From a virus, in IMG/VR virus record IMGVR_UViG_3300010158_000036, positions 45,332-109,331 of that record: a stretch of DNA of 64,000 nucleotides; one strand, written 5' to 3'. The notes under the pieces were generated by a model. The model saw only the letters and a list, made by a program, of their open reading frames with translations, was not told the origin of the DNA and made no database searches. The position numbers and the translations under genes are program-made. Below are positions 1 to 8,076 of this stretch, in pieces (positions within the stretch are counted from its first letter, which is position 1; each line of letters begins with the position of its first letter).

Positions 1-235
1 AATCATTATCAATATTGCCAGCTGAAGTTATTCCATATTGACATTTAAGATATTTATGATTTTCACTATCAAAAGTAATAACAAGTTGCCCCTTGCTATT
101 TTTCTCAAGAGCTAAATTCGTGATAAGAATTGGTGTTTGTGAATATTCCCTAGAGAAAATGCCAAAAGATTCAAGTTTGGAATCTGAGAATCGACTTAAA
201 TCTTCTGTATATTGTGGAGTAAAATAAAGTTTCAT
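1..235 (-). CDS. hypothetical protein, 3' end beyond window
   Basis: The reading frame opens at an ATG at 235 and stays open to the left edge, giving 78 visible residues starting MKLYFTPQYTEDLSRF. The start overlaps the TGA of the upstream 39-residue gene in an ATGA, so the two are translationally coupled. I do not recognise the family and the C-terminus is missing. Confidence 0.6.
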   Translation of the reverse strand, partial: MKLYFTPQYTEDLSRFSDSKLESFGIFSREYSQTPILITNLALEKNSKGQLVITFDSENHKYLKCQYGITSAGNIDND

Positions 236-351
236 AATATAGTTTGTTTGAGATCATTAGGCTTTTTAAAAGCCCAAACACTATCAACTACAACCTGAGA
301 TTCCTCAGATTTGTTGTTAAACTTATCTTTAAACAATTTAATTACATTCAT
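232..351 (-). CDS. small hypothetical protein (39 aa)
   Basis: ATG at 351, TGA at 232 overlapping the next gene's ATG. It begins MNVIKLFKDKFNNKSEESQ, is basic at the N-terminus and lies 5 bp downstream of the ligase stop. Length, coupling and tight packing support a real gene; function is unknown. Confidence 0.55.
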   Translation of the reverse strand: MNVIKLFKDKFNNKSEESQVVVDSVWAFKKPNDLKQTIL

Positions 352-356
352 AAAAC

Positions 357-2333
357 TCAACCTTCAACCATTTTGATAAGGGCGTCTTCATCAATAATCG
401 GAATTCCCCACTTAATAGCATTTTTAATCTTACTTGAAGGTTTATCATCAATATTAGAAACCACGAGATAGTCAACATCGGCTTTCAAAGAATCTACAAG
501 TTCATAACCGGTCTTTGCAAGAGGCTCTGCATATTCATGCTTCTTTTTTCCGCTAAGAAGTCGACCCGTAATGCATACAGTTTTTTTATTCATATTAATT
601 GTATTCGTTTTTTTGTTTGTTATTAGTGTGATATATTTCAGAGTTTGTCGTAAAATACTTTCTTGATCCTTTAATGCTTTAAGAATTGTTTTCCCTACAT
701 TAGGTACCCCAGCTTTTCGTGCAAAGTCTTCATTCAAAAGACTATTATCGAACCAATGCTCAATATTTTCAAGTTCTGGATTTCCTTCAATCATTAGGGT
801 AGCTTTGCGTACACCCAGCGACCTCGTGCCAAATGCACCAAGAAATTCTGGAAGAGTCATTTCAGTTCCTTTCTTTGCAATCTCTTCGCAAATATTAGTG
901 GCACGAGTGAGTCCTAACCTTACGCGTCCATCTCCATCCATGAGCATATTCTCAATCATTTTCGGAGTAAGCTTATATAAATCTGGAACGGTATAAACAA
1001 ATTCGTTGGACACAAGCGCATTAATGATAGAATCACCAAGCCCTAGAATATTTCGAGAAGATACAAATCGTTTAATCTTCCCTGAAATTTGCGCGTCACA
1101 TTTAATATTTTCACAGAATAATACAACCGAATCATTTCCACTTGTATTTTTCCGATGGCTTAGAGGATGACCACATACCGGACATACCTTAGGAATTTCT
1201 ATATGAACCTGAATTGAAGGATCAAATTCAGATACCACGGAGATAATCTGTGGAATAATATCACCAGCTTTTACAACTTCAACCTTAGCTCCAATAAAGG
1301 CTCCAAGAGTTTTAATATTGGCGATATTAGCTAATGACGCTTTTTTTACAGTAGAGCCGCCGATGCGCACAGCTTCAATCATTGCAACCGGACAAATTGC
1401 GCCAGAACTTCCCACCTGCCATTCCACTGAATTAAGTGTACTGATACACTTCTCAGCGGGAAACTTCCAAGCTACCTGTCCTTTTGGCTTACGATCATTT
1501 CCAATACCAAGCGCTTTCTGTGTTGATATAAAATCGTATTGAATTATCGTTCCATCAATCCAAAACGGAAGCTTATCAGCATCACGCAATTCCTTCACTT
1601 TATTATAGAATACATGAACTTCTTCAAGAGTTAAATTTCCCTGACCCGGAACTGTCGTAAATCCAAGAGTCCTGAGAAATGACATCTGATCTGAAACTGT
1701 ATTCAACTCGAATTGATCTTTATCAGATTTGGATAGAAAATCAATGTCGAATGCAAGAGCTGTAATATATTGAGACTTCGCAGAATCGTCACGACCTAGA
1801 ATTCCGTTGGCGACAGCTCGCGGATTACTACTTATAAGAGGATCAGCTTTAGGCCAATCTTCAAGAGTGGTTACAGCCTCACACCGAATTGCCACATCAA
1901 TTTCATATGGAAGCCTAAGAGGAACTCCTTGAAAGTTTCCGGCTTGAATTGAAATATCTTCTCCTTCAATACCATCTCCTCGTGTAACTCCAGAAACCAG
2001 ATTACCCTTCTTGTAATATAGGGCGAGTGATCCACCATCAGCCTTATATGATACATGGAAACAATCTGTATTACGCCGATTTTTCTTCCAGTTCAAGAGT
2101 TCTTCGAATGTATGAACTTTCTCCTGAGACCCCATATGAATCTGATGCTTAGTTTTTACAGAATCAGATTTAAAAATTGAAGTACCAACTTGGTTCAGAG
2201 CCGGTTCTCCTGGATTAAATTCTCGAATTTCTTCTTCCAACTCATCGAATTGTGGATCCGACATAATTGGATATCCGGAATAATAAGTATGTTTGGCCTT
2301 TAAATACAAGGAGATTTTTTCTTGATAGTTCAT
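357..2333 (-). CDS. ligA: NAD+-dependent DNA ligase
   Basis: A 658-residue protein with the full LigA layout. It seals nicks in double-stranded DNA using NAD+ as AMP donor. The adenylation motif KADGG has its lysine at about residue 97, followed by GVTRGDGIEGEDIS; an OB-like region comes next, then a four-cysteine zinc finger (CPVCGH...CENIKCD, about 378-410), helix-hairpin-helix repeats, and a C-terminal BRCT domain beginning near NKKTVCITGRL. Length matches bacterial LigA (about 670). T4 itself uses an ATP-dependent ligase, so this is a different solution within a T4-like setting. It stops with TGA and is followed closely by two tiny genes. No lesion is visible in the frame. Confidence 0.95.
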   Translation of the reverse strand: MNYQEKISLYLKAKHTYYSGYPIMSDPQFDELEEEIREFNPGEPALNQVGTSIFKSDSVKTKHQIHMGSQEKVHTFEELLNWKKNRRNTDCFHVSYKADGGSLALYYKKGNLVSGVTRGDGIEGEDISIQAGNFQGVPLRLPYEIDVAIRCEAVTTLEDWPKADPLISSNPRAVANGILGRDDSAKSQYITALAFDIDFLSKSDKDQFELNTVSDQMSFLRTLGFTTVPGQGNLTLEEVHVFYNKVKELRDADKLPFWIDGTIIQYDFISTQKALGIGNDRKPKGQVAWKFPAEKCISTLNSVEWQVGSSGAICPVAMIEAVRIGGSTVKKASLANIANIKTLGAFIGAKVEVVKAGDIIPQIISVVSEFDPSIQVHIEIPKVCPVCGHPLSHRKNTSGNDSVVLFCENIKCDAQISGKIKRFVSSRNILGLGDSIINALVSNEFVYTVPDLYKLTPKMIENMLMDGDGRVRLGLTRATNICEEIAKKGTEMTLPEFLGAFGTRSLGVRKATLMIEGNPELENIEHWFDNSLLNEDFARKAGVPNVGKTILKALKDQESILRQTLKYITLITNKKTNTINMNKKTVCITGRLLSGKKKHEYAEPLAKTGYELVDSLKADVDYLVVSNIDDKPSSKIKNAIKWGIPIIDEDALIKMVEG

Positions 2334-2361
2334 ATATTATAGATTAGATAAATTCTTAAAT

Positions 2362-2646
2362 TTAAGCATAACCCGTAGAATTAATTACTCGAAATTTCAG
2401 CTTTTGTTTATTTTGGGCATGCATATCAAGATGATTCTTTGAAATCAGTTTTGAAATTCTCATGAGAGTAATAATATCAAAAGATAATAGAAACAGCTTG
2501 AATTGATATAGATTCGTATATTGTGGTAAATCATCATCTTGCTGAATATACGCCGAATTTTTAGAACGCAGCACACGGAATCTACTTCGATAAAAACTAA
2601 AATGTACAGTGTCTCCGTGGTTGAAATTCGAGAGAATCATACTCAC
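2362..2646 (-). CDS. hypothetical protein (94 aa)
   Basis: Opens with GTG at 2646, or with ATG at 2640 two codons later. The protein starts MILSNFNHGDTVHFSFYRSRF, is basic and has a hydrophobic middle (FKLFLLSFDIITLM). No family recognised. It lies directly upstream of ligA on the same strand. Confidence 0.5.
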   Translation of the reverse strand: MSMILSNFNHGDTVHFSFYRSRFRVLRSKNSAYIQQDDDLPQYTNLYQFKLFLLSFDIITLMRISKLISKNHLDMHAQNKQKLKFRVINSTGYA

Positions 2647-2691
2647 GAGTGTATCATTACCGCGCAGGATTCTTTCCGGCCGTGTTAGATA

Positions 2692-2757
2692 TCAGGTGAT
2701 CGTAATAGTTTCATCCTTGGGAGGAAGAATAGTTTCAAGCGTCATTTTTGTAATCAT
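2692..2757 (-). CDS. possible 21-aa peptide gene
   Basis: ATG at 2757, TGA at 2692; peptide MITKMTLETILPPKDETITIT. It sits 4 bp downstream of the 36-aa membrane peptide gene in the same transcript. Its size makes chance possible; only its packing supports it. Confidence 0.3.
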   Translation of the reverse strand: MITKMTLETILPPKDETITIT

Positions 2758-2761
2758 AATA

Positions 2762-2872
2762 TTAAATGTCTGCAATTTTGTTAAGAATAACTCCAAGAAT
2801 CACGGTAACAATTGCAAGAGCAGAATAAAAGATTACTGCAACTTCGATTTCAATTTGAGATGGACTAATCAT
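2762..2872 (-). CDS. small single-span membrane peptide (36 aa)
   Basis: ATG at 2872, TAA at 2762. Residues 10-32 (VAVIFYSALAIVTVILGVIL) are one hydrophobic span, so it should be an inner-membrane peptide. It is the first open frame downstream of a conserved promoter block at 2885-2985, with the usual leader spacing, which is the best argument that it is expressed. Function unknown. Confidence 0.55.
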   Translation of the reverse strand: MISPSQIEIEVAVIFYSALAIVTVILGVILNKIADI

Positions 2873-2884
2873 AATTTGTGGTAT

Positions 2885-2985
2885 TCCTTACGAAATCAAT
2901 ATACACTAAAACCTGAAACTTGTAAACGAAAAAGCGCATAAAATGCGAAAATAATTTTAATCCATTGCAAATCAATTGGTTACGG
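2885..2985 (-). promoter_or_regulatory. conserved early promoter block, copy 1
   Basis: On the minus strand: -35 TTTACA (2921-2926), 17-bp spacer, -10 TATATT (2898-2903), then a leader with CGTAAGGAAT. About 40 bp upstream is the shared element with core AACCAATTGATTTGCAA (2964-2981). One of nine copies in the window. Confidence 0.8.
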
Positions 2986-3235
2986 ATATTCATTAAAAAA
3001 CACTCGATTTAATGGTTTTGCCAGAGAATACGAAAAAACCGGAAAATCGTCATTTCCGATTTCATAACTCATTGCAAATCAATGGGTTATATTCCGAGAA
3101 ATTCATAAAATCGTGAATTTCTCAATTTACGGGTAAATACCCATAACAAACTCAAATATGCTCTAGATTTGGGCTTTAATTCTTAGAATGTGCAAATTTA
3201 AACTTTTTTCTACCAATCTATCCCAATCGGAACTT
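2986..3235. other. noncoding gap with hairpins and an orphan upstream element
   Basis: No credible gene. A second copy of the promoter-upstream element (ATTGCAAATCAATGGGTTAT, 3073-3092) stands here without a recognisable -35/-10. A 10-bp perfect hairpin (GAGAAATTCA ... TGAATTTCTC, about 3098-3125) and a GGGTA/TACCC hairpin follow. It may be a decayed promoter block or a processing/termination region after the gene at 3236. Confidence 0.5.
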
Positions 3236-3460
3236 TCAATTACTTTTACTGCTTTTATTTTCATATTTACTTAAATAATAGTTTTGGAGCATAATTTCTT
3301 GAAACAGATCTGCTGCGTCATCAACAGCATTTTGAAGGTTTTCAAGTTGAGTACAAGCTTCATCAAGAAATAAACCGATTTCAGTTGGTGTAAACTTTAA
3401 GTTATCTTCTAATCCTCGACACCAACTATTATAAGACGTTATTTTTTCAATGAGAGTCAT
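3236..3460 (-). CDS. hypothetical protein (74 aa)
   Basis: Starts at 3460 in an ATGA overlap with the upstream gene's stop. It is acidic and helical (FLDEACTQLENLQNAVDDAADL). No family recognised. Confidence 0.6.
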   Translation of the reverse strand: MTLIEKITSYNSWCRGLEDNLKFTPTEIGLFLDEACTQLENLQNAVDDAADLFQEIMLQNYYLSKYENKSSKSN

Positions 3461-3735
3461 AGAGCCTTAAGCAGTTCCAGTGTGTTCGCAGCTTGTTCGC
3501 TATCTTGTTCAAGAACTTTAGCCCATTCACTATTTTTACGAGTACTCCGGCCAAGATCCCTATCATGAATAATAAGACATTCTTTGGTGTGTTCAAGGCA
3601 ATTAGAAATAGATTGAATCGCCGCATAGATAGTATCTTTTTCAACTGTTATCATTTCTGGAATATAACCTTGAAATTTGGATGGTTCTACACGCTCGGGA
3701 TCTTTAACCTTAATGAAAAAACGGTTTGGTTTCAT
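3457..3735 (-). CDS. hypothetical protein (92 aa)
   Basis: ATG at 3735; starts MKPNRFFIKVKDPERVEPS and ends in a predicted helix rich in E, Q and A. Coupled to the downstream gene by ATGA. No family recognised. Confidence 0.6.
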   Translation of the reverse strand: MKPNRFFIKVKDPERVEPSKFQGYIPEMITVEKDTIYAAIQSISNCLEHTKECLIIHDRDLGRSTRKNSEWAKVLEQDSEQAANTLELLKAL

Positions 3736-3850
3736 GAGTTAGTTATAATGAAGAATTGCAAGACCTATAAAAAAGAGCCCGAATGTGATCAGTGTGATCA
3801 GAGAGCGGCCAACAACATAATTTTATCATCTTGATCCATATAATTTCTTT

Positions 3851-4093
3851 TTAGGAATTTGCGTAAGTGCCGAACCGAGAATAATCAACTTCCCGAAGTT
3901 TATAATAAGTTCGTGTTAATGTTTTATCCCCTTTATTTGAAGCGATAATCCACCCATTCGGTTGCCGTGTTAGCCCCCAGGATGCGCCCAAACGGCGATG
4001 TAGAAATTTACCAAGCGCTGATGTAGGACTATCAGCCTCGATGATTATTTCCTGTCCATTTTTATCTAGTACGATGTATGTGCTATTTTTCAT
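3851..4093 (-). CDS. hypothetical protein (80 aa)
   Basis: ATG at 4093. A small domain with an N-terminal beta segment (STYIVLDKNGQEIIIEADS) and a tryptophan-rich middle (GASWGLTRQPNGWIIAS). It lies 24 bp downstream of the gene at 4118 and so shares its promoter block. Unknown function. Confidence 0.6.
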   Translation of the reverse strand: MKNSTYIVLDKNGQEIIIEADSPTSALGKFLHRRLGASWGLTRQPNGWIIASNKGDKTLTRTYYKLREVDYSRFGTYANS

Positions 4094-4117
4094 AATGTAG
4101 TTTTCTTAAGAATGAAA

Positions 4118-4420
4118 TTAGGCAGGAATTGCAAGAATAAATTCTCCACAGCAATTCAGTACAGAATATCCTTGAAATACACCATTATTATATGGTGTAA
4201 CGTAATTGCCAGACGTACAAATCCAGGCACCCGAAATACCTAAAGTGTAATCAATCATATTGGATCCGGCGGATGCGGCGGGATGAAATGCACTATTTTC
4301 GTTTTCCATCACTGAGTCATACATTCCGTCAAATTTAGACTTAACGTTAATATAGAGATTTGCTCTATTTTTACGGACAAACGATTTGAGAGTTGCAATA
4401 GTTGTCTTTTTAGGATTCAT
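4118..4420 (-). CDS. hypothetical protein (100 aa)
   Basis: First gene behind promoter block copy 2, with the TAAGGA Shine-Dalgarno about 20 nt before its ATG. The N-terminus is basic (MNPKKTTIATLKSFVRKNR); the C-terminal half has glycine and aromatic residues and a CC pair. No family recognised. Confidence 0.65.
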   Translation of the reverse strand: MNPKKTTIATLKSFVRKNRANLYINVKSKFDGMYDSVMENENSAFHPAASAGSNMIDYTLGISGAWICTSGNYVTPYNNGVFQGYSVLNCCGEFILAIPA

Positions 4421-4433
4421 GGTGTTGTGCTTG

Positions 4434-4538
4434 AGGTTTCCTTACGGGCTCAATATACACTAAAACCCATGACTTGTAAACAAAAAAGGTGTGTAAAACC
4501 TGAAAATAATAGAATTCTGTTGCAAATTAAGGGTTATG
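4434..4538 (-). promoter_or_regulatory. conserved early promoter block, copy 2
   Basis: TTTACA (4475-4480), 17 bp, TATATT (4452-4457), leader GAGCCCGTAAGGAAACC. The upstream element with TTGCAAATTAAGGGTTAT lies at 4520-4537. Confidence 0.85.
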
Positions 4539-4543
4539 AACGC

Positions 4544-4870
4544 TTATTTTTTGAATTTCTCTGATTCCATGATCATTTTAGCCAAATCCCGAGGATTTTC
4601 AATCTTTCTTAGCTTAGATTGATCACTTGATCTGGCTTTTTTGCCATCAATCCCACAAGAATTTTCAAAAATGAACCAGGAAATCCATCCTTCAATATCG
4701 GTCAGATCCAAGAGAATATCGAAGTTTCTCCAGATAGCTTCATATAGTTCTCCATTTATATCCATTGCACCAACATCAACTACGGCTTGGCAAGCTTTAC
4801 TAAGTCTCTGATAAGATTCTATAATATTAGTAATTTTCTTTTCCAACTCTTTAACTTGGGTTTTTTTCAT
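4544..4870 (-). CDS. hypothetical coiled-coil protein (108 aa)
   Basis: An ATG at 4879 is possible, but the ATG at 4870 forms an ATGA with the upstream stop, as is usual here, so 4870 is chosen. It begins MKKTQVKELEKKITNIIES, probably coiled coil, with an aromatic stretch in the middle. No family recognised. Confidence 0.6.
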   Translation of the reverse strand: MKKTQVKELEKKITNIIESYQRLSKACQAVVDVGAMDINGELYEAIWRNFDILLDLTDIEGWISWFIFENSCGIDGKKARSSDQSKLRKIENPRDLAKMIMESEKFKK

Positions 4871-5274
4871 AATTTCCATTTTTCCTTTATATATTTTTCT
4901 CCATCAAAGTACCATAAATTCTTATAGCCGACCCCCGATAATACTCTAGCACAATTTTCACATGGTTTTGAAATTGCTGCACGATCATTATTATCAATAC
5001 GAATGTTATAAAATGAAAGATCGGAACAATCACTGAATCCCATTTTAATTAATGATGAAATTTCTGAGTGTAATGATGCAACATAATTATCTCCATTGGA
5101 CTTTATATAATCTGTGAACTTATGTCGTCGATGTAGCTTGTTGTAATTATTGGTCGCAAGACACAGCATCTTATTTCCTCGATATACAAATGTGCTATGA
5201 AACGATTTACCAGTCTGAGCTCCAAGTTTTAAGGCTCGTGCGATTTCCTCAAGTCTTGAAAAGTTAATTGCCAT
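4867..5274 (-). CDS. cytidine/deoxycytidylate deaminase-like protein
   Basis: 135 residues. The zinc site of the cytidine deaminase fold is visible: H-S-E (HSEISSL, about residue 69) as ligand plus catalytic glutamate, and PCENCARV (about 105) as the two cysteine ligands. The family hydrolyses the amino group of cytosine nucleosides or nucleotides. The N-terminal half does not look like classical dCMP deaminase, of which the window has a separate copy at 10132, so substrate is uncertain. ATGA-coupled to the next gene. Confidence 0.75.
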   Translation of the reverse strand: MAINFSRLEEIARALKLGAQTGKSFHSTFVYRGNKMLCLATNNYNKLHRRHKFTDYIKSNGDNYVASLHSEISSLIKMGFSDCSDLSFYNIRIDNNDRAAISKPCENCARVLSGVGYKNLWYFDGEKYIKEKWKL

Positions 5275-5364
5275 TACAATTTAAGAATTGCATTTGAAAA
5301 TAATAGAATTACCATAAATGCACAGATTAATGGTAGGAATTCATTATGAGTGATAAAGATAAAA

Positions 5365-5973
5365 CTACAAAGTTGGAACATATTCTTTAATATACTTAAA
5401 TAGTTCTAAGGTTTTTTCAACGTCATACATTGCATTATGTGCTTCACTTTCTTCAAATTTGATGCCTGCAGATTTACACACAGTCTCTAACTTAAAATTA
5501 GGCAATGCCCCCCGCACACGTTGAGTAAACCAAGCGGAGGCTTGCATTACACAAATAGTTGGTACCCAAAACCAAGATCCAAAATAGTTATCACCATTCT
5601 TAGCAAAAAATTCACGAATGAAATCAGAATCAAATGAAGCATTATAAGCAACCATTTGCATCTTATCAGTTTTATCATATTTGTTACAATGACGTGATAG
5701 AATCTTAACGAATTCCTGATAAGCTTCGCCTGCACTCATTTCGAGATTCTCTAGTCTTTCACGACTCATTCCAGTTTTTTCAGTGGAGCCTGCATCAATA
5801 TGTTCTAAAGATAATGGTCGAAATGTAAAATCGAATTTTTCCAAAACATTCAAATCAGGATCAGTGATAATACCAGACAACTGAAATAAATTGTGCAACT
5901 TTCTGTCAACACCTGTTGTCTCTGTGTCAATGAATATGTTTTTATATCCACTATAAGGGGTTTCTTTACTCAT
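5365..5973 (-). CDS. DEDDh 3'-5' exonuclease (DnaQ/RNase T-like)
   Basis: 202 residues. Exo I is IDTETTG (about 15-21), Exo II is YNASFDSDFIREFF, and Exo III is HNAMYDVEKT near the C-terminus, so the D-E-D-D-h metal ligands are present. This fold removes 3' nucleotides from DNA or RNA. No polymerase domain is attached, so it resembles stand-alone RNase T/epsilon-type enzymes. The ATG overlaps the upstream stop by 8 bp (ATGAGTAA). Confidence 0.9.
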   Translation of the reverse strand: MSKETPYSGYKNIFIDTETTGVDRKLHNLFQLSGIITDPDLNVLEKFDFTFRPLSLEHIDAGSTEKTGMSRERLENLEMSAGEAYQEFVKILSRHCNKYDKTDKMQMVAYNASFDSDFIREFFAKNGDNYFGSWFWVPTICVMQASAWFTQRVRGALPNFKLETVCKSAGIKFEESEAHNAMYDVEKTLELFKYIKEYVPTL

Positions 5974-6307
5974 GTGTTTTTTCTTTAAGAATTAAAGATG
6001 GATCTAAAATCAATGAAGGAATCTGTTTTACAAATTTGCGTTTACATATACAACCCTTGATTTCTGTGATTGTTCGAATTTGTGCAATCTCTGCTCGAAG
6101 TAATTCATTTTCGGCTTCAAGAGATGAAATGAGTTTTACTTTGGATTGGTTTATTCCATATGTCACATACGAATCATCAATGAGATCAGCTACACGGTTA
6201 TCATGATCTGTGAATAGAACATAATCTCCTTTAGGATCGGAAATCATTGTACCATCAAGGGGCTTGTATCTTTTGATGTTATCAATCATAATTATCTGCA
6301 ATACCAA
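5966..6307 (-). CDS. hypothetical phage protein with C-terminal coiled coil
   Basis: Starts at 6307, or more probably at the internal ATG at 6289 (MIDNIKRYKPLDGTMISDPK). The pattern RYxP...G...D.D...ADL followed by a leucine-zipper-like stretch (SSLEAENELLRAEIAQI) also occurs in the next upstream gene. Proteins of this layout are common small phage hypotheticals. Stop overlaps the exonuclease start. Confidence 0.65.
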   Translation of the reverse strand: MVLQIIMIDNIKRYKPLDGTMISDPKGDYVLFTDHDNRVADLIDDSYVTYGINQSKVKLISSLEAENELLRAEIAQIRTITEIKGCICKRKFVKQIPSLILDPSLILKEKTHE

Positions 6308-6311
6308 TCCG

Positions 6312-6608
6312 TTAAAGGTTTCGTCTTATTTTTGTTCGCAATCCCATTACTCTAGCTTTATGAACTAAAGATTTTTCTTTAAGTTCACCAATCTCTTTTC
6401 TAAGTGCTTCATTCTCCACGGCAAATGCTAAATTAGATTCTCTGAGAATTTGAAGATCCATGGGAAGACAAACCATATTTTTATGAGCAACCAACCGATC
6501 TGCATAATTACTCATTTCCATATAATCGTCATATGAAACAAAACGACCCGTTGATGCTTCATCCATACTCCACTCATCATTAGGTTCATATCTAGTCACG
6601 TTTTGCAT
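6312..6608 (-). CDS. hypothetical phage protein with coiled coil, paralogue of neighbour
   Basis: 98 residues: MQNVTRYEPND, then a tyrosine-rich stretch (SYDDYMEMSNYADRLV) and a coiled coil (ENEALRKEIGELKEK). The order matches the adjacent downstream gene, so the pair probably arose by tandem duplication. Function unknown. Confidence 0.65.
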   Translation of the reverse strand: MQNVTRYEPNDEWSMDEASTGRFVSYDDYMEMSNYADRLVAHKNMVCLPMDLQILRESNLAFAVENEALRKEIGELKEKSLVHKARVMGLRTKIRRNL

Positions 6609-6948
6609 AAATTTATTATATTATATTTCCTTTTCAGTTTTTCGTAAAGTTTCTTCTCAGTTTCTGATTTTTTATCATTAACTTTTTTCACACGTTCAGT
6701 GTGAATCTGTTCATACTTGATTCTTTTTTGTATTCATTGTCAGTTTCAAGTCTATCTCCTGTGAGGTTAATTTCATCATAACCACCATCCCAAACACAAC
6801 CACGTGTGATACAAATATCATTGTAACCTTTGGTTGTGTAATATTCCTGCCACTCTGTAAGAGACTTAATGACGGAATCTATCGGTCCGTCTAAATCCAT
6901 AGCATTTAATATTTCTCTAATTTTCTTCTTCATATGATAATGCTTCAT
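6596..6948 (-). pseudogene. frameshifted small hypothetical gene
   Basis: The frame from 6948 ends early at 6688. If one nucleotide shifts at the A6 run near 6725, the frame stays open about 90 nt further as a lysine-rich coiled coil (ERVKKVNDKKSETEKKL) and stops at 6596, overlapping the next gene's start as normal genes here do. It is read as one gene with a single-base lesion, a recoding site or a sequencing error. A second start at 6933 is possible. Confidence 0.45.
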
Positions 6949-7017
6949 TTGCGATTTTTAAAACTTTCATCTGATGTGATCTCTTCATTATCTTTTAAAG
7001 ATATTAAAAATCTTCAT
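6945..7017 (-). pseudogene. possible frameshifted 23-aa gene
   Basis: MKIFNIFK followed by a stop in frame 0. Losing one A of the AAAA run gives a continuation (DNEEITSDESFKNRK) whose TGA forms an ATGA with the gene at 6948. Weak on its own; it fits the local pattern of one-base lesions. Confidence 0.25.
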
Positions 7018-7019
7018 GA

Positions 7020-7664
7020 TTATGCCATTCTAAGTGTTTGTACTTTTGTAACCATACCATCTTTAACAATAATCAATCCGGCTCTACCTGATAGAACTTG
7101 AATAGTGTCCCAACACCATAAAGACTCACCATTTTCCAACTTTAATTTGGAGAATATCTTTTCTTCATACGATGGATAATTATAGTGTTCAATTCTAACT
7201 AGTTCTGAAAAAGGTTGCGCATTTGGATATTCACTAATTGAAACAGGCGTTTTCAATAGAACGAATCCAGCATCATCTTTATCATATATGGAAATGACAT
7301 AAAATCTATCATCCATTCGTTTCCATTCCACATATTTATTATCACTTATTTTAGTGGAACAATATCCATTATTACATTTTTGATCTTCATCTGTAGGAGC
7401 TACAAGATTTAAATCTGAGCATTCATCACTGAACTGTTGCAACTCAGTGATAATACAATCAAGATCGTAAGAATGATCTCTACTAATGTGATAACCAAAG
7501 CCTCGTTTGGCTTCTGGCGTTAATGTAGCTCGCCACATCAATGCGCCATAAACATCTTCAAATGTAATTGAGAAGATGTATGGATTTTTGAATTTACCAT
7601 AGTTGATTAGAGTTTTAATTAATTCGATGTTCATAATTATTTTGTATTTATTGAAAATTGACAT
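7020..7664 (-). CDS. hypothetical protein (214 aa)
   Basis: ATG at 7664, one base after the upstream stop, or an internal ATG at 7634. A mixed alpha/beta protein with several aromatic positions and a WCWDTIQVLSGRAGLI segment near the end. No family recognised. Confidence 0.65.
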   Translation of the reverse strand: MSIFNKYKIIMNIELIKTLINYGKFKNPYIFSITFEDVYGALMWRATLTPEAKRGFGYHISRDHSYDLDCIITELQQFSDECSDLNLVAPTDEDQKCNNGYCSTKISDNKYVEWKRMDDRFYVISIYDKDDAGFVLLKTPVSISEYPNAQPFSELVRIEHYNYPSYEEKIFSKLKLENGESLWCWDTIQVLSGRAGLIIVKDGMVTKVQTLRMA

Positions 7665-7665
7665 A

Positions 7666-7860
7666 TTAATTTTTCTTCGCAGATACGCAAATCCAAGTCT
7701 TGATCAAAGTTGCATACTTATTATTTTTATGCCGTTCCTTAATCATTTTTAAAGCTGCAGATTTAGTCATTGGATTTGTAGTATGTGTTGGTGATAATCC
7801 AACTATCCATGCTACATATTTGCAGCCTGGAGCTAACCTCGGATATTCAGTGTATTTCAT
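7666..7860 (-). CDS. small hypothetical protein (64 aa)
   Basis: ATG at 7860; MKYTEYPRLAPGCKYVAWIV, then a lysine-rich helix (SAALKMIKERHKNNKYATL). Probably transcribed from promoter block copy 3. No family recognised. Confidence 0.6.
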   Translation of the reverse strand: MKYTEYPRLAPGCKYVAWIVGLSPTHTTNPMTKSAALKMIKERHKNNKYATLIKTWICVSAKKN

Positions 7861-7868
7861 ATTTTATT

Positions 7869-7990
7869 TTAAAAATTACTTCGAATATTTTTCCATAAAT
7901 CAAAAACAGATTTGTAAATATCTAGTTGAGTTTGTGTCCAAGTTTTATCCTTACATGTTTCAAGAGTTAAGTTTTTAAATCCGCTGTCAT
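7869..7990 (-). CDS. small gene apparently needing a -1 frameshift (40 aa)
   Basis: The ATG at 7990 stands at the standard distance from promoter block copy 3 and its TAAGGA. Frame 0 stops after seven codons (MTADLKT). At 7979-7973 it contains T TTA AAA, a canonical X XXY YYZ slippery heptamer in the right phase. A -1 slip there leads into a 34-codon open frame (NLTLETCKDKTWTQTQ...) with no start codon of its own, ending at 7869. The total product would be 40 residues. A simple deletion or sequencing error is the alternative. Confidence 0.45.
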
Positions 7991-8003
7991 AATTTAAGGT
8001 AAG

Positions 8004-8075
8004 GTTTCCTTACGGGTAATTCTACACTATTTTCGGTCTCTTGTAAACAAAAAACCACATAAAATCCCATTTATT
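8004..8075 (-). promoter_or_regulatory. conserved early promoter block, copy 3
   Basis: TTTACA (8042-8047), 17 bp, TAGAAT (8019-8024), leader CCGTAAGGAAACC. The distal upstream element is degenerate here. Confidence 0.8.
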
Positions 8076-8076
8076 T

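Noticed and set aside
3798-3839. Short frame MDQDDKIMLLAAL followed by a startless hydrophobic frame
   Set aside because: Only 13 codons; the hydrophobic continuation lies in another frame without a slippery site, so a gene cannot be supported.
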